Positions 11,542 through 21,172 of a stretch of 64,000 bases of DNA are shown here, one piece after another (the first letter of the stretch is position 1; every line of letters begins with the position of its first letter). The notes below the pieces were generated by a model. It did no database searches and had not been told where the DNA came from. It saw only the letters and a program-made list of their open reading frames with translations. This DNA comes from Temnopleurus reevesii. Lineage: Eukaryota > Echinodermata > Echinoidea > Temnopleuroida > Temnopleuridae. The DNA lies in contig BQKZ01001545.1 in assembly GCA_036244855.1 (NCBI GenBank), positions 6,134 through 70,133 on the forward strand, in the 5' to 3' direction. The position numbers were made by a program, and so were the translations under genes.

Positions 11542-11671
11542 AGCCCCGGTCACATAGGACCCCAGAAGCAACACGATTCACCCAGACCCTTTGTTCTTAG
11601 GTAGTTAACTGTGAATTAACAAAGAGTCGGGGTGAGTCGTGTTGCTTCCGGGGTCCTATGTGACCGGGGCT
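11542..11671 (-). mobile_element. Palindromic MITE, family B copy 2
   Basis: 130 bp near-palindrome with arms AGCCCCGGTCACATAGGACC and its complement. The loop is in reverse orientation to copy 1 (GTTAACTGTGAATT). It is flanked by TAA at 11539-11541 and TAA at 11672-11674, a clear 3 bp duplication. It sits inside copy 2 of the old segmental duplication and is absent from copy 1, so it inserted after the duplication. Confidence 0.9.
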
Positions 11672-11907
11672 TAACCAACTGCGTTTTCCTCATATTGTTC
11701 AGCGCTTTGCCCTAATATAGGATCTTAAGACTATTTTCCAATTCCACTCTCTGTTGTCAATGTAGTGGTCAATTGTTAACTAAGTTTTATTGTACAGTCA
11801 AATATTTGCCTTACAGATGAGGAAAACGTTGACCAACAGTTGGTAGGGTAGACATCTTTTCAGTGTATGAATGGGACCCGCCTATAAAATTACAAACAGC
11901 CTGTCTT

Positions 11908-11909
<2 letters not shown>

Positions 11910-11950
<41 letters not shown>
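11910..11950. repeat. (CA)n microsatellite ending at an N
   Basis: About 41 bp of pure CA, cut off by the single N at 11951. The sequence after the N is the left edge of a recent duplication. Confidence 0.95.
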
Positions 11951-12323
11951 NTGTTGAGAGGATGGGAGCTGAGGGGTGAGGACCTTTTTTAGGTTGTCAA
12001 CTCGCCGGGGAATGTAAAGTACAAGTCAATTTTGTCACCATTTTTTGTTAAATGTATAGTCCCTCTCAATACCCATTATTTTTTGTATATAATCAACATT
12101 TTAAAAGGCATATACCAGTGATTTAGCGAGGGTTTTTTTCTCGAGTAGTCCAGATTTTGTTTTAACAGCAAATTGGTTATAAGATTTTAAAAAAAGTTAA
12201 AAAGTTTAAAAAGTTAAATAAAGTTCTGTTTAACTTTTACGTACCCTTCATTTGAATCAACAATATTTTCAAACTGGTAGACCAGTTTCATTTTGCAACC
12301 CACTTAACAGCTTGAAGGCCCAT

Positions 12324-12393
12324 TCACACAGGAGCGACAAAACGCTGCTACATGTCGCGGAGTTTTGTTCCATGTTTTATCGCTCCTGTGTGA
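12324..12393. mobile_element. Short foldback element
   Basis: Perfect 14 bp inverted arms TCACACAGGAGCGA and TCGCTCCTGTGTGA are separated by about 42 bp. The left arm is preceded by GGCCCAT. An identical copy in the second large duplicate is at 15328-15397. It could be a small MITE or simply a hairpin within a larger repeat. Confidence 0.6.
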
Positions 12394-13139
12394 GCAAAAA
12401 GGGTATGATCCTCACCAAAAGCCTTTATATCGTCTAGACGGGGGGAAAAGGGATCCCAAGCTCAACTCATCGCGCGCGCATTTCGTGTTGAAAAGAAAGT
12501 AGTGTGAAAGTATGATAAATATATTGCCCTTGTTTTATTTGGGGAAGCATTCAAAGAACTAACAACTACAATACAAGGTCCCCAATCGTTAGCTCTACTG
12601 CAATATGTATAGTCATCTATCAGTATTGGAAACTGTGGCAGAAGAATTGATGATCATTGTGCAATATGAGCATGTGCGCATGTCCATGGTATGGAATGCC
12701 CTGTGATAACAGATGTCTCAATAGCTCACTTATACACTTAGATCAGTCACACTGGGTTGTCGGCTACTTGAACCTATCACCGAGCAACTATAGAGTCCCA
12801 CGAATCACACGAAGAAAGCATGGGTTTGAGATTTTACAAAGATCTTTCCCTATCATGACGCAATGTCAACTTAGAGAATAAAATGGTAAAATGAACATAA
12901 CTCTGAAAATATCAGTGGGGCGTGTAATGGTACAAGAGCAAGCCCAACTACTTTAACATCGGTCAAGCGTCTTATCGCTGTATGTATGTGCAAGTGCAGC
13001 GTTTTCAGAATCCAGTCATCGTTTGGTTGAAGTTGGCAATAAACGCAAAGTTGTGATAATCATTAAGCCTTCACTTAGATGATTATATACCAGAAAAAAA
13101 TAATTTATTTCGGATCTGATAGTTTGAGAAGAACACTAA

Positions 13140-13315
13140 GGGGGTGTTGCTCAAAAGTTGCAATTGATCGCAAGTTGCAGTTGATCGGTATGCGCCAATC
13201 GAAATCATTGTTTCATGCGCGTCTTGTTAAATGCGCACACCACGCGCGAATGAAAATGCGCGTTACAATGTGCAAAGTTGCAGTTGATATGCAGTTGATT
13301 TTGAGCAACACCCCC
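13140..13315 (+). mobile_element. Family A element copy 3, with empty-site comparison
   Basis: GGGGGTGTTGCTCAAAAG at the left and TTTTGAGCAACACCCCC at the right. The flanks are AACAC-TAA and T-TAATGTCACG. The corresponding site in the other large copy (about 16143-16155) reads AACACTTAATGTCACG with no element, giving a candidate pre-insertion site. One T is missing at the left junction, so the exact duplication (TAA or TTAA) is unresolved. Confidence 0.85.
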
Positions 13316-13594
13316 TTAATGTCACGTGTCAGGAGCTGAAAACCGAGACAGGTGATCAATGCAAAAAGCGGGAAGGTGAGATAGAGAGGGATAGATAGAG
13401 CGCGTCAGAGAAGGCAAGATTTGACTTGCTTTGATGTGCCTGTGTCACTACAAACACTTCCAACGATGTTGGCATAGCAGCTATCACTGACTTCAAAGGC
13501 CTCACAGGTCGGCCGAATATGTGGGAAGCTGTCGACAGTGTGTTTGGAAGCTACGGAGTAGAATGGACATGTGTCTCCAAGACTACAGACTTAA
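13316..13594 (+). repeat. Composite tandem unit U1
   Basis: About 278 bp starting TTAATGTCACGTGTCAGG and ending near CTCCAAGACTACAGACTTAA. It contains a purine-rich GATAGAGAGGGATAGATAG part and a CACTTCCAACGATGTTGGCA part. Near-copies are at 13768-14046 and 16148-16425, and a partial one at 17042-17108. Confidence 0.85.
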
Positions 13595-13595
13595 A

Positions 13596-13767
13596 GGGTG
13601 TTGCTCAAAAGTTGCAATTGATCGCAATTTGCAGTTGATCGGAACGCGCCAATTGTTTCATGCGCATCTCGTTAAAGGCGCATACCGTGCGCGAATGAAA
13701 ATGGAAAATGCGCATTACAATTTGAGAAGTTGCAGATGATTTGCAATTTGTTTTGAGCAACACCCCC
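13596..13767 (+). mobile_element. Family A element copy 4
   Basis: GGGTGTTGCTCAAAAG at the left, TTTTGAGCAACACCCCC at the right. The right flank TTAATGTCACGTGTCAGG is the start of the next unit, exactly as after copy 3. So element plus unit duplicated together, instead of inserting twice. Confidence 0.85.
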
Positions 13768-14046
13768 TTAATGTCACGTGTCAGGGGCTGAAAACCGAGA
13801 CAGGTTATTAATGCAAAAAGGGGGAGGGGGAGATAGAGGGGGATAGATAGAGCGCGACAGAAAAGGAAAGATGTGACTTGCTTTGGTGTGCCTGTATCAT
13901 TACAAACACTTCCAACAATGTTGGCATAGCAGCTATCACTGACTTCAAAGGCCTCGCAGGTAGGCCGAATATGTGAGAAGCCGTCGATAGTGTGTTTGGA
14001 AGCTACAGAGTAGAATGGACATGTGTCTCCAAGACTATAGACGTAA
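13768..14046 (+). repeat. Composite tandem unit U2
   Basis: Second copy of the ~278 bp unit, with scattered substitutions relative to U1 (for example GGGGGAGGGGGAGATAGAGG in the purine stretch). Confidence 0.85.
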
Positions 14047-14047
14047 A

Positions 14048-14253
14048 GGGTGTTGCGCAAAAGTTGCAATTGATCGCAAGTTGCAGTTGAATAAATAAAT
14101 ACAATACATACATACATACATCGGAACGCGCCAATCCAAATCATTGTTTCATGCGCGTCTCGTTAAAAAAAAGCATACCGTGCGCGAATGAAAATGCGCG
14201 TTACTATTTGAGAAATTGCAGTTGATTTGCAATTAATTTTGAACAACACCCCC
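14048..14253 (+). mobile_element. Family A element copy 5, interrupted by a CATA-type microsatellite
   Basis: GGGTGTTGCGCAAAAG at the left, TTTTGAACAACACCCCC at the right. A short (ATAC)n-like tract of about 32 bp lies at 14090-14121 within the left third, making this copy longer than the others. The 179-codon minus-strand frame at 13605-14144 runs across this element and the tandem unit, so it is a chance frame. Confidence 0.8.
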
Positions 14254-14289
14254 TATATACATAATTATATACCTATAGGTAGTAATAAT

Positions 14290-14475
14290 ACGATATAATT
14301 TATTTCCAAAAACAATTAAATCGAACACCAATTTTAATGCTCTTTCGTAATGCTATTCAAATCGGATCCGGCTTGTAAACTGTTGTAAACTGTTGTGTCC
14401 GAATATTTCAATACACGGCGTACGGCTCTTATTGTCCATGACCAATTTTATTTTGCGTAATTAATTAGTTTATAT
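14290..14475 (+). repeat. Dispersed repeat, family I
   Basis: Shared strings are AAATCGAACACCAATTTTAA, GTAATGCTATTCAAATCG, CCGGCTTGTAAACTGTTG, TTGTCCATGACCAATTTTAT. Related copies: 16620-16805, 17300-17490, 21690-21990 (interrupted), 44800-44915, and 47340-47510 on the opposite strand. Class unknown. Confidence 0.7.
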
Positions 14476-14955
14476 GGTGTTTAAACTACTTGCATGTACT
14501 ACAAACATGCTTAAACTCGTTGGGCANAGTGTGTTTTAGGAAATCAAATTAGATTTCATACAAAATCAATCAATCTGTTAATTATTTTCAAGGAATTTCA
14601 TATGATCTCATATACAGAAAAGTAATCTAGGTCTCATGACAAGTTTTGTCCTGCATGATGCAACAAAAAAAAAAGAGAGATGAACTGATTTCATGTGGCC
14701 GCGGATACGTATTAGAATGACCCCTAAAGAATCTAGCGTTAATGCATCCATGCTTCTTAAATCGTTTCTAAATCTGTGGCTCTGTTTTAGGAGCGTTGAC
14801 GTATTACGTGTTTGCAAGATGACGTTGTGTGTGGTGTTATGGAGTGGTCTATGTTTAGCATGACTGTGACCCCTTGCTGAGAGACTTAACGCCTTGTTAG
14901 CTCTCTAGTCTGACTCGCTCTGTCTTTATCACAAAATCATGAACTTCATCATGGG
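14476..14955. other. Sequence between the two large duplicates
   Basis: Contains the single N at 14527 and a minus-strand 69-codon frame without recognisable product. No repeat match seen. Confidence 0.5.
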
Positions 14956-15327
14956 TGTTGAGAGGATGGGAGCTGAGGGGTGAGGACCTTTTTTAGGTTG
15001 TCAACTCGCCGGGGAATGTAAAGTACAAGTCAATTTTGTCACCATTTTTTGTTAAATGTATAGTCCCTCTCAATACCCATTATTTTTTGTATATAATCAA
15101 CATTTTAAAAGGCATATACCAGTGATTTAGCGAGGGTTTTTTTCTCGAGTAGTCCAGATTTTGTTTTAACAGCAAATTGGTTATAAGATTTTAAAAAAAG
15201 TTAAAAAGTTTAAAAAGTTAAATAAAGTTCTGTTTAACTTTTACGTACCCTTCATTTGAATCAACAATATTTTCAAACTGGTAGACCAGTTTCATTTTGC
15301 AACCCACTTAACAGCTTGAAGGCCCAT

Positions 15328-15397
15328 TCACACAGGAGCGACAAAACGCTGCTACATGTCGCGGAGTTTTGTTCCATGTTTTATCGCTCCTGTGTGA
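15328..15397. mobile_element. Short foldback element, second copy
   Basis: Identical to 12324-12393 at the 3004 bp offset. Confidence 0.6.
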
Positions 15398-16147
15398 GCA
15401 AAAAGGGTATGATCCTCACCAAAAGCCTTTATATCGTCTAGACGGGGGGAAAAGGGATCCCAAGCTCAACTCATCGCGCGCGCATTTCGTGTTGAAAAGA
15501 AAGTAGTGTGAAAGTATGATAAATATATTGCCCTTGTTTTATTTGGGGAAGCATTCAAAGAACTAACAACTACAATACAAGGTCCCCAATCGTTAGCTCT
15601 ACTGCAATATGTATAGTCATCTATCAGTATTGGAAACTGTGGCAGAAGAATTGATGATCATTGTGCAATATGAGCATGTGCGCATGTCCATGGTATGGAA
15701 TGCCCTGTGATAACAGATGTCTCAATAGCTCACTTATACACTTAGCTCAGTCACACAGGCTTGTCGGCTACTTAAACCTATCACCGATCACCTATAGAGT
15801 TAAAGAATGAATCACACGAAGAAGGCATATGTTTGAGATTTTACAAAGATCTTTCCCTATCATGACGCAATGTCAACTTAGAGAATAAAATGGTAAAATG
15901 AACATAACTCTGAAAATATCAGTGGGGCGTGTAATGGTACAAGAGCAAGCCCAACTACTTTAACATCGGTCAAGCGTCTTATCGATGTATATATGTGCAA
16001 GTGCAGCGTTTTCAGAATCCAGTCATCATTTGGTTGAAGTTGGCAATAAACGCAAAGTTGTGATAATCATTAAGCCTTAACTTAGATGATTATATACCAG
16101 AATAAAAAACCCATTTATTTCGGATCTGATAGTTTGAGAAGAACACT

Positions 16148-16425
16148 TAATGTCACGTGTCATGGGCTGAAAACCGAGACAGGTGATTAATGCAAAAAGG
16201 GGGAAGGTGAGATAGAGGGGGATAGATAGAGCGCGACAGAGAAGGAAAGATGTGACTTGCTTTGGTGTTCCTGTGTCACTACAAACACTTCCAACGATGT
16301 TGGCATAGCAGCTATCACTGACTTCAAAGGCCTCACAGGTCGGCCGAATATGTGGGAAGCTGTCGACAGTGTGTTTGGAAGCTACGACGTAGAATGGACA
16401 TGTGTCTCCAAGACTATAGACTTAA
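16148..16425 (+). repeat. Composite tandem unit U3
   Basis: Third copy of the ~278 bp unit, directly following GAACAC without an intervening A element. Confidence 0.85.
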
Positions 16426-17017
16426 AGGGGTGTTGCTCAAAAGTTGCAATTGATCGCAAGTTGCAGTTGATCAGAACGCGCCAATCCAAATCATTGTTTC
16501 GTGCGCGTCTCGGTAAAGGCGCATACCATGCGCGAATGAAAATGCGCGTTACAATTTGAGAAGTTGCAGTTGATTTGCAATTAATAATTTTAAAAGGCAT
16601 AATTTTATATACCTATAGGTAGTAATAAGACGATATAATCTATTTCCGAAAAAAATAATTAAATCGAACACCAATTTAATGCTCTTTTGTAGTGCTATTC
16701 AATCGGAACCGGCTTGTAAACTGTTGTGTCCGAATATTTCAATACACGGCGTACGGCTCCATTGTCCATGACCAATTTTATTTTGCGTAATTAATTAGTT
16801 TATATGGTGTTTAAACTACTTGCATGTACTACAAACATGCTAAAACTCGTAGGGGATTCATTATTATGCTCTTATCATACCTTCTATTAAATCATTTAGT
16901 TTTAAATGGCCCAGAACATCAAATTCAGATGAAATTCCATCTATCACTGGTCTTCTCTGGTCAGTAATAATATAGCGCAGTCTAAACAGCTACACTGTAG
17001 GAGCATACACAATCTTG
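16359..17017 (+). repeat. 659 bp direct repeat, left copy (probable assembly duplication)
   Basis: Every base aligns to 17042-17700 at a fixed offset of 683 with no indel and only about three substitutions. The two copies are separated by a G homopolymer and one N. Most likely two alleles of one contig end placed in tandem. Confidence 0.85.
16427..16585 (+). mobile_element. Family A element copy 6, right end truncated
   Basis: Left terminus GGGGTGTTGCTCAAAAG is intact. After GATTTGCAATTAAT the sequence departs into ATTTTAAAAGGCATAATTT, so the right terminus (GAGCAACACCCC) is missing. Confidence 0.8.
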
Positions 17018-17041
17018 GGGGAGGGGGGGGGGGGGGGGGGN
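17018..17041. other. G homopolymer running into an N
   Basis: GGGGGAGGGG followed by continuous G up to the N at 17041. The right copy of the flanking repeat continues at this point into a T run instead. A low-quality read end that produced spurious G calls is a likely source, though a real G tract is possible. Confidence 0.7.
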
Positions 17042-17700
17042 GCTGTCGACAGTGTGTTTGGAAGCTACGACGTAGAATGGACATGTGTCTCCAAGACTAT
17101 AGACTTAAAGGGGTGTTGCTCAAAAGTTGCAATTGATCGCAAGTTGCAGTTGATCAGAACGCGCCAATCCAAATCATTGTTTCGTGCGCGTCTCGGTAAA
17201 GGCGCATACCATGCGCGAATGAAAATGCGCGTTACAATTTGAGAAGTTGCAGTTGATTTGCAATTAATAATTTTAAAAGGCATAATTTTATATACCTATA
17301 GGTAGTAATAAGACGATATAATCTATTTCCGAAAAAAATAATTAAATCGAACACCAATTTAATGCTCTTTTGTAGTGCTATTCAATCGGAACCGGCTTGT
17401 AAACTGTTGTGTCCGAATATTTCAATACACGGCGTACGGCTCCATTGTCCATGACCAATTTTATTTTGCGTAATTAATTAGTTTATATGGTGTTTAAACT
17501 ACTTGCATGTACTACAAACATGCTAAAACTCGTAGGGGATTCATTATTATGCTCTTATCATACCTTCTATTAAATCATTTAGTTTTAAATGGCCCAGAAC
17601 ATCAAATTCAGATGAAATTCCATCTATCACTGGTCTTCTCTGGCCAGTAATAATATAGCGCAGTCTAAACAGCTATACTGTAGGAGCATACACTATCTTG
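17042..17700 (+). repeat. 659 bp direct repeat, right copy
   Basis: Starts exactly after the N. It contains the end of the tandem unit (17042-17108), a right-truncated A element (17110-17268) and a family I copy. Confidence 0.85.
17110..17268 (+). mobile_element. Family A element copy 7, right end truncated
   Basis: Same truncation point as copy 6, as expected if the surrounding 659 bp is an assembly duplicate. Confidence 0.8.
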
Positions 17701-18144
17701 TTTTTTTTTGTACGGCGTCATCAAAAGGGTGCAAATGCCGCATTTTGCACCTTTTCGTGAAGATGTGCACGCTTTTTTTGCACGCTTTTTTCTAGGTGTA
17801 TATTAAGGCTTCGTATCCTAGACCGATTATGATAAAAGTTTAATGGTTTTACAACGACGAGAGAGGCAACCGTACTTTTTCTCCGACACATTCGTGTCAA
17901 CTTAAGACAAGGGATGGAGATTTGTGATACGTATCGTCTGGCTTAGATTTATTACGTTACAGCGTGGAAATGTCACCCAATTATGTCTCGTCTTTTAATG
18001 TTCCTCCTGTCCTTGGTAGGTTTTTCCCTCTCCAATTCCATTTATTTTGTTTTTCACATTATCTATTTCAAATTCGTATATACCCCCCCCCCCCCTCTCT
18101 CTCATTCTCTTTATTTTCTTTCATCTTTCTAAGTTTAAACTCCA
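17701..18144. other. Unannotated sequence with a short hairpin
   Basis: AAAAGGGTGCAAATGC and GCATTTTGCACCTTTT at about 17723-17755 form an imperfect hairpin, followed by repeated TGCACGCTTTTTT. A C run followed by CT repeats lies at 18082-18102. No gene seen. Confidence 0.5.
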
Positions 18145-18366
18145 CACTGCAAATAAAAAACGCTGGTGTCAAAATTAACACCAGCCGGAATCTATACAGG
18201 ACCACACCAGAAAAGTGTTAAAACGAAACCTGCTTGGAATCAATTTGATACATTTAAACACCTGCTGGTGTTGTTTTAGCCCTCGAGCAACACCATGCAG
18301 TCGGTGTTTATATACATTGATTTGATTTCCACGCTGTTAAATCTAACACCAGCGTTTTTGTAGTGC
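18145..18366. mobile_element. MITE-like element G1 with AACACC/GGTGTT motifs
   Basis: The left end CACTGCAAATAAAAAACGCT and right end AGCGTTTTTGTAGTGC are inverted. The interior is filled with GCTGGTGT, AACACCAGC and GGTGTT words on both strands. No coding capacity. Abuts G2 with a gap of about 13 bp. Confidence 0.7.
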
Positions 18367-18379
18367 AATTTTGTGATGC

Positions 18380-18624
18380 ATTGGGTGACTTCAAGTACGA
18401 TGTTGAACGCTGGTGTTGGTGTTGCAGCAAAACCAACACCAGCCTCAACACCAAACTTGAAGTCTGTCGGTGTTTTGGGTAGACCTCGCAAGATTCTGAC
18501 GTATTTCCGGTCATTTCTATATCACTTCTGTACACTGACAAACGGTGTTGGAGCTCGGTTTACGGACCGTTTTGCTCTCTCAACACCAACACCAACACCG
18601 AACACCGTACTTGAAGTCACCCAG
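18380..18624. mobile_element. MITE-like element G2 with AACACC/GGTGTT motifs
   Basis: The ends are TTGGGTGACTTCAAGTACG and CGTACTTGAAGTCACCCAG. The interior carries runs such as GCTGGTGTTGGTGTTG and CAACACCAACACCAACACCG. Its terminus is unlike that of G1, while the internal motif is shared. Confidence 0.75.
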
Positions 18625-19130
18625 TGTGTTCATATCTACTGCTGATATACATATTTTTACATTATTCAACACATAAGTTTACAAACTATTATGTTTTCTT
18701 TTATTCCTCTTTCATTATTTATTACTTTAGCTATCTTTTCCATTTACTGTCTTCCTCTCTGACTTGTATGTATTTTCTTCTCGTTTGTCTCTGTCACTCG
18801 CATTCTCCTACCCTTTTATCACTCCATTGTCAACAGGCTTTACCCTGTTGGCCTATTTGATCCTCATCTTATTTGTTTACACTGGAGCCCGTACGAGTAT
18901 CACAAGCACCATTATGGATCGCTATTCGGGGGCTTTAAGACAGCCTTGGAAAGCTATCTGCTCAGTGTCGCTATATTAGCTCCAATTACCCGCTGCCCTT
19001 TAATGCCGGGTTCGAGCCTTCGCAACTCGTCGGAAATCTGCCAGTAAATGTTTTTGACTTGACCTATGTTGTGTTGGATTCCCCACGTGCCTTTAGAATA
19101 TGGTTTGGTAGAGCGTTGTATATTAAAGGA
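18625..19130. other. Unannotated sequence
   Basis: Pyrimidine-rich to about 18860, then mixed. No gene or repeat recognised. GGGTTCGAGCC at about 19008 resembles a tRNA B box but has no tRNA around it. Confidence 0.5.
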
Positions 19131-19416
19131 TGTAAATGAAAATGATGATTGATAAGAGGGATTAGGAGATGATTATGGCGATGATCATCTTGATGATGAT
19201 GATCTTATTCATGGTGAGATAGAGAGTGTTATTTTAAAGGACGTGAATGAAAATAATGATTCTGAAAATGGAGGAGGTGATAATGGTGGTGATGATGATG
19301 ATGATGATGATGGTTATCTTGATGATGATGATGATCTTAATCGTGGTGTTTTAAAGGCTGTAGATAAGAATGATGATTGCGATAAGAAGGAGGTGATGGT
19401 GATGATGATAATGATT

Positions 19417-19461
<45 letters not shown>

Positions 19462-19640
19462 ATGGTGATGATGATGAAGATGGTGATGATAATGATGATG
19501 CTTAAGATGATTATGGTGAAGGAAAGCAGAAGAAGAATGAGGAGAAAGAGAATTGAGGAAGACGAAGAAAAAAATGAGAAGACGGATGAGGAGAAGATGA
19601 CGATAATGAAAGAAAGAAAGAAGAATAAGAAAACGTCAAT
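19131..19640 (+). repeat. GAT/ATG-rich simple sequence
   Basis: Cryptically simple GAT repeats with a purer block at about 19405-19457, followed by purine-rich AAGA sequence. The 156-codon frame at 19243-19713 is Asp/Met low-complexity translation of this tract and is not a gene. Confidence 0.9.
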
Positions 19641-19982
19641 CTTTAGATTCTGTACTTCAAGGTGTAAATTTGTACTTCAACAAAAGTCGCCCTGTTGTAT
19701 TAAAGGGGTCTAGAAGTACTCGAAAATTCGTGACTTGAAAAGTCAAATATTAAGCATTTTTCATTGTTCGCGATAATAACTTTTTTGCATAATTTTGTGA
19801 TCTTATCATAACATTGGGAATTAAAGATTTAGAGGGAAGCCGGTTACGTCTGAATGCACGGGCCTACGAATGATCGGAACATATAAATGAATTACTCAAT
19901 TTCGGGTTTATAGCAGGGCACCCTCTAGAACATGTCATAATGTTTTCATCTCAACAAAATTGATGGCGAGCTGAGTCGTAAA
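19641..19982. other. Unannotated sequence
   Basis: No feature recognised. Confidence 0.5.
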
Positions 19983-20230
19983 CAAATCGTTGAATGGTTT
20001 TCCATAGCCTACTAAAAATTTACAACCATTGAAATGATAATCAGACAATATTGTACATGACAGTTTTTATTATGCTGACATCTGTATTTCTCTTGGCAAA
20101 CGTTGTTAACACCAGACGTGCAGCAACGCTGGCGGATTCAATAGGAGCATTATATGGCCTCGATTCCCCACTGCTACCACAACCATCGACACTGCTTTTA
20201 ATGCACTTTTAATTCAGGATTAAAAGTGAA
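19983..20230 (+). repeat. Diverged direct duplication, copy 1
   Basis: Shares CGTTGAATG, TTTTCCATAGCCTACTAAA, TGTACATGACAGTTTTTATT, GTGCAGCAACGCTGG and a closing TGCACTTTT with 20345-20580. The offset is about 360 bp, with several percent divergence. Confidence 0.75.
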
Positions 20231-20344
20231 ATATGCTTTACTCTTATTAAGGAAATAAAGTAGTATTGATAAGGCATAGATATTGAAATGAAAGTCATAT
20301 TGATTACATTTAAGGGATAAATCTTTATACATGCAAGAGGAAAC

Positions 20345-20580
20345 ACCGTTGAATGATTTTCCATAGCCTACTAAATATTTACACCCATTGAAATATAATC
20401 AGACGGGATTGTACATGACAGTTTTTATTACACCGACATCTGTATTTATCTTGGCAATCGGTGTTGACGCCTTACGTGCAGCAACGCTGGTTAGGTGGAT
20501 TTAATAGGAACATTATATGACCGACATTTCTCTACTGCCACCACGACCATCAAAAGTGCTCAGTTTTTGATGCACTTTTT
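20345..20580 (+). repeat. Diverged direct duplication, copy 2
   Basis: Counterpart of 19983-20230. No open frame is conserved between the two copies. Confidence 0.75.
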
Positions 20581-21172
20581 ATTAAGCATTTCGCCATTCC
20601 GATAGCTTTTCGAGATAATGAAGATAAAAAGTTATCTACTCATTTAAACATTTTTTTCTTCATTTTTTAAAAATAAAACAATGATAACCAGTTAATTGTC
20701 GAGGGAAGTGAGGTAATATTGATAACACATTTTATAAATATTCAAATGAAAACGATACATATATCATATTTAGTGTTACATGTTGATATATACAAACGGA
20801 AACGTTGCTTTAATAACCTTGCATCTTTTCTAAAAAAAAAAGAATCATCCCTTTAAATGAGAAAAATAAACAAAAATCACAAAAGTAAGTATTGATTAAT
20901 AACCAGTAGACATATGCTATTATTTATAACTTAATATGAATAGATTTAAAGAAACTGTATGTGATTTCACATAATCTATTACATTATCATATTTATATTT
21001 ATTTCCCTACAGACCAATACCTTTAAAAGGGAGTTTATAAAGTGACAACTGGTTTGATATTTTAATAAAGTTTAATCGTAATCACGGCCAAGAGGTATAT
21101 AAGGGGGTAAAACGTCGCTCTAAATAAGACCATCTACCGCCAGCGTTCATTAAGAGCGTCAAAGTAGGTTAA
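20581..21172. other. AT-rich unannotated sequence
   Basis: No gene recognised. A TATATAAGG string at about 21096 resembles a TATA box, but no exon follows. Confidence 0.5.

Larger units (their letters stand above)
10522..11911 (+). repeat. Old segmental duplication, copy 2
   Basis: Diverged copy of 8001-9040. It carries the E-family and TA-flanked MITEs at equivalent positions and resumes similarity after a family B element and about 200 bp of extra sequence, at GGGACCCGCCTATAAAATTA near 11874. The minus-strand frame at 10553-10777 lies across two elements and is not a gene. Confidence 0.8.
11952..14526 (+). repeat. Large recent duplication, copy 1
   Basis: Matches 14956 onward at an offset of 3004 through about 13080. 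I see no difference to about 12740, then clear substitutions at 12740-12830 and scattered differences later. Beyond that the copies differ in number of tandem units: two units and three A-family elements here, one unit and one A-family element in copy 2. It is bounded by single Ns at 11951 and 14527. The frames at 12252-12437 and 12657-12881 have no recognisable product. Confidence 0.85.
14956..16858 (+). repeat. Large recent duplication, copy 2
   Basis: Counterpart of 11952-14526. It lacks the A element at the position of copy 3 and has only one tandem unit, followed by one right-truncated A element. The frame at 15256-15441 encodes the same 61 residues as 12252-12437. That identity reflects recent copying and is not evidence of selection. 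Confidence 0.85.

Noticed and set aside
12252..12437. A 61-codon frame identical to 15256-15441, as a conserved gene
   Set aside because: The identity comes from the recent large duplication, and the frame runs across a foldback element.
13605..14144. A 179-codon minus-strand frame
   Set aside because: It crosses two MITE copies and a tandem unit; similar units elsewhere do not keep the frame.
18990..19050. A tRNA gene suggested by GGGTTCGAGCC
   Set aside because: No A box at the correct distance and no cloverleaf arms around it.
19243..19713. A 156-codon Asp/Met-rich frame as a gene
   Set aside because: GAT-repeat translation followed by purine-rich sequence.
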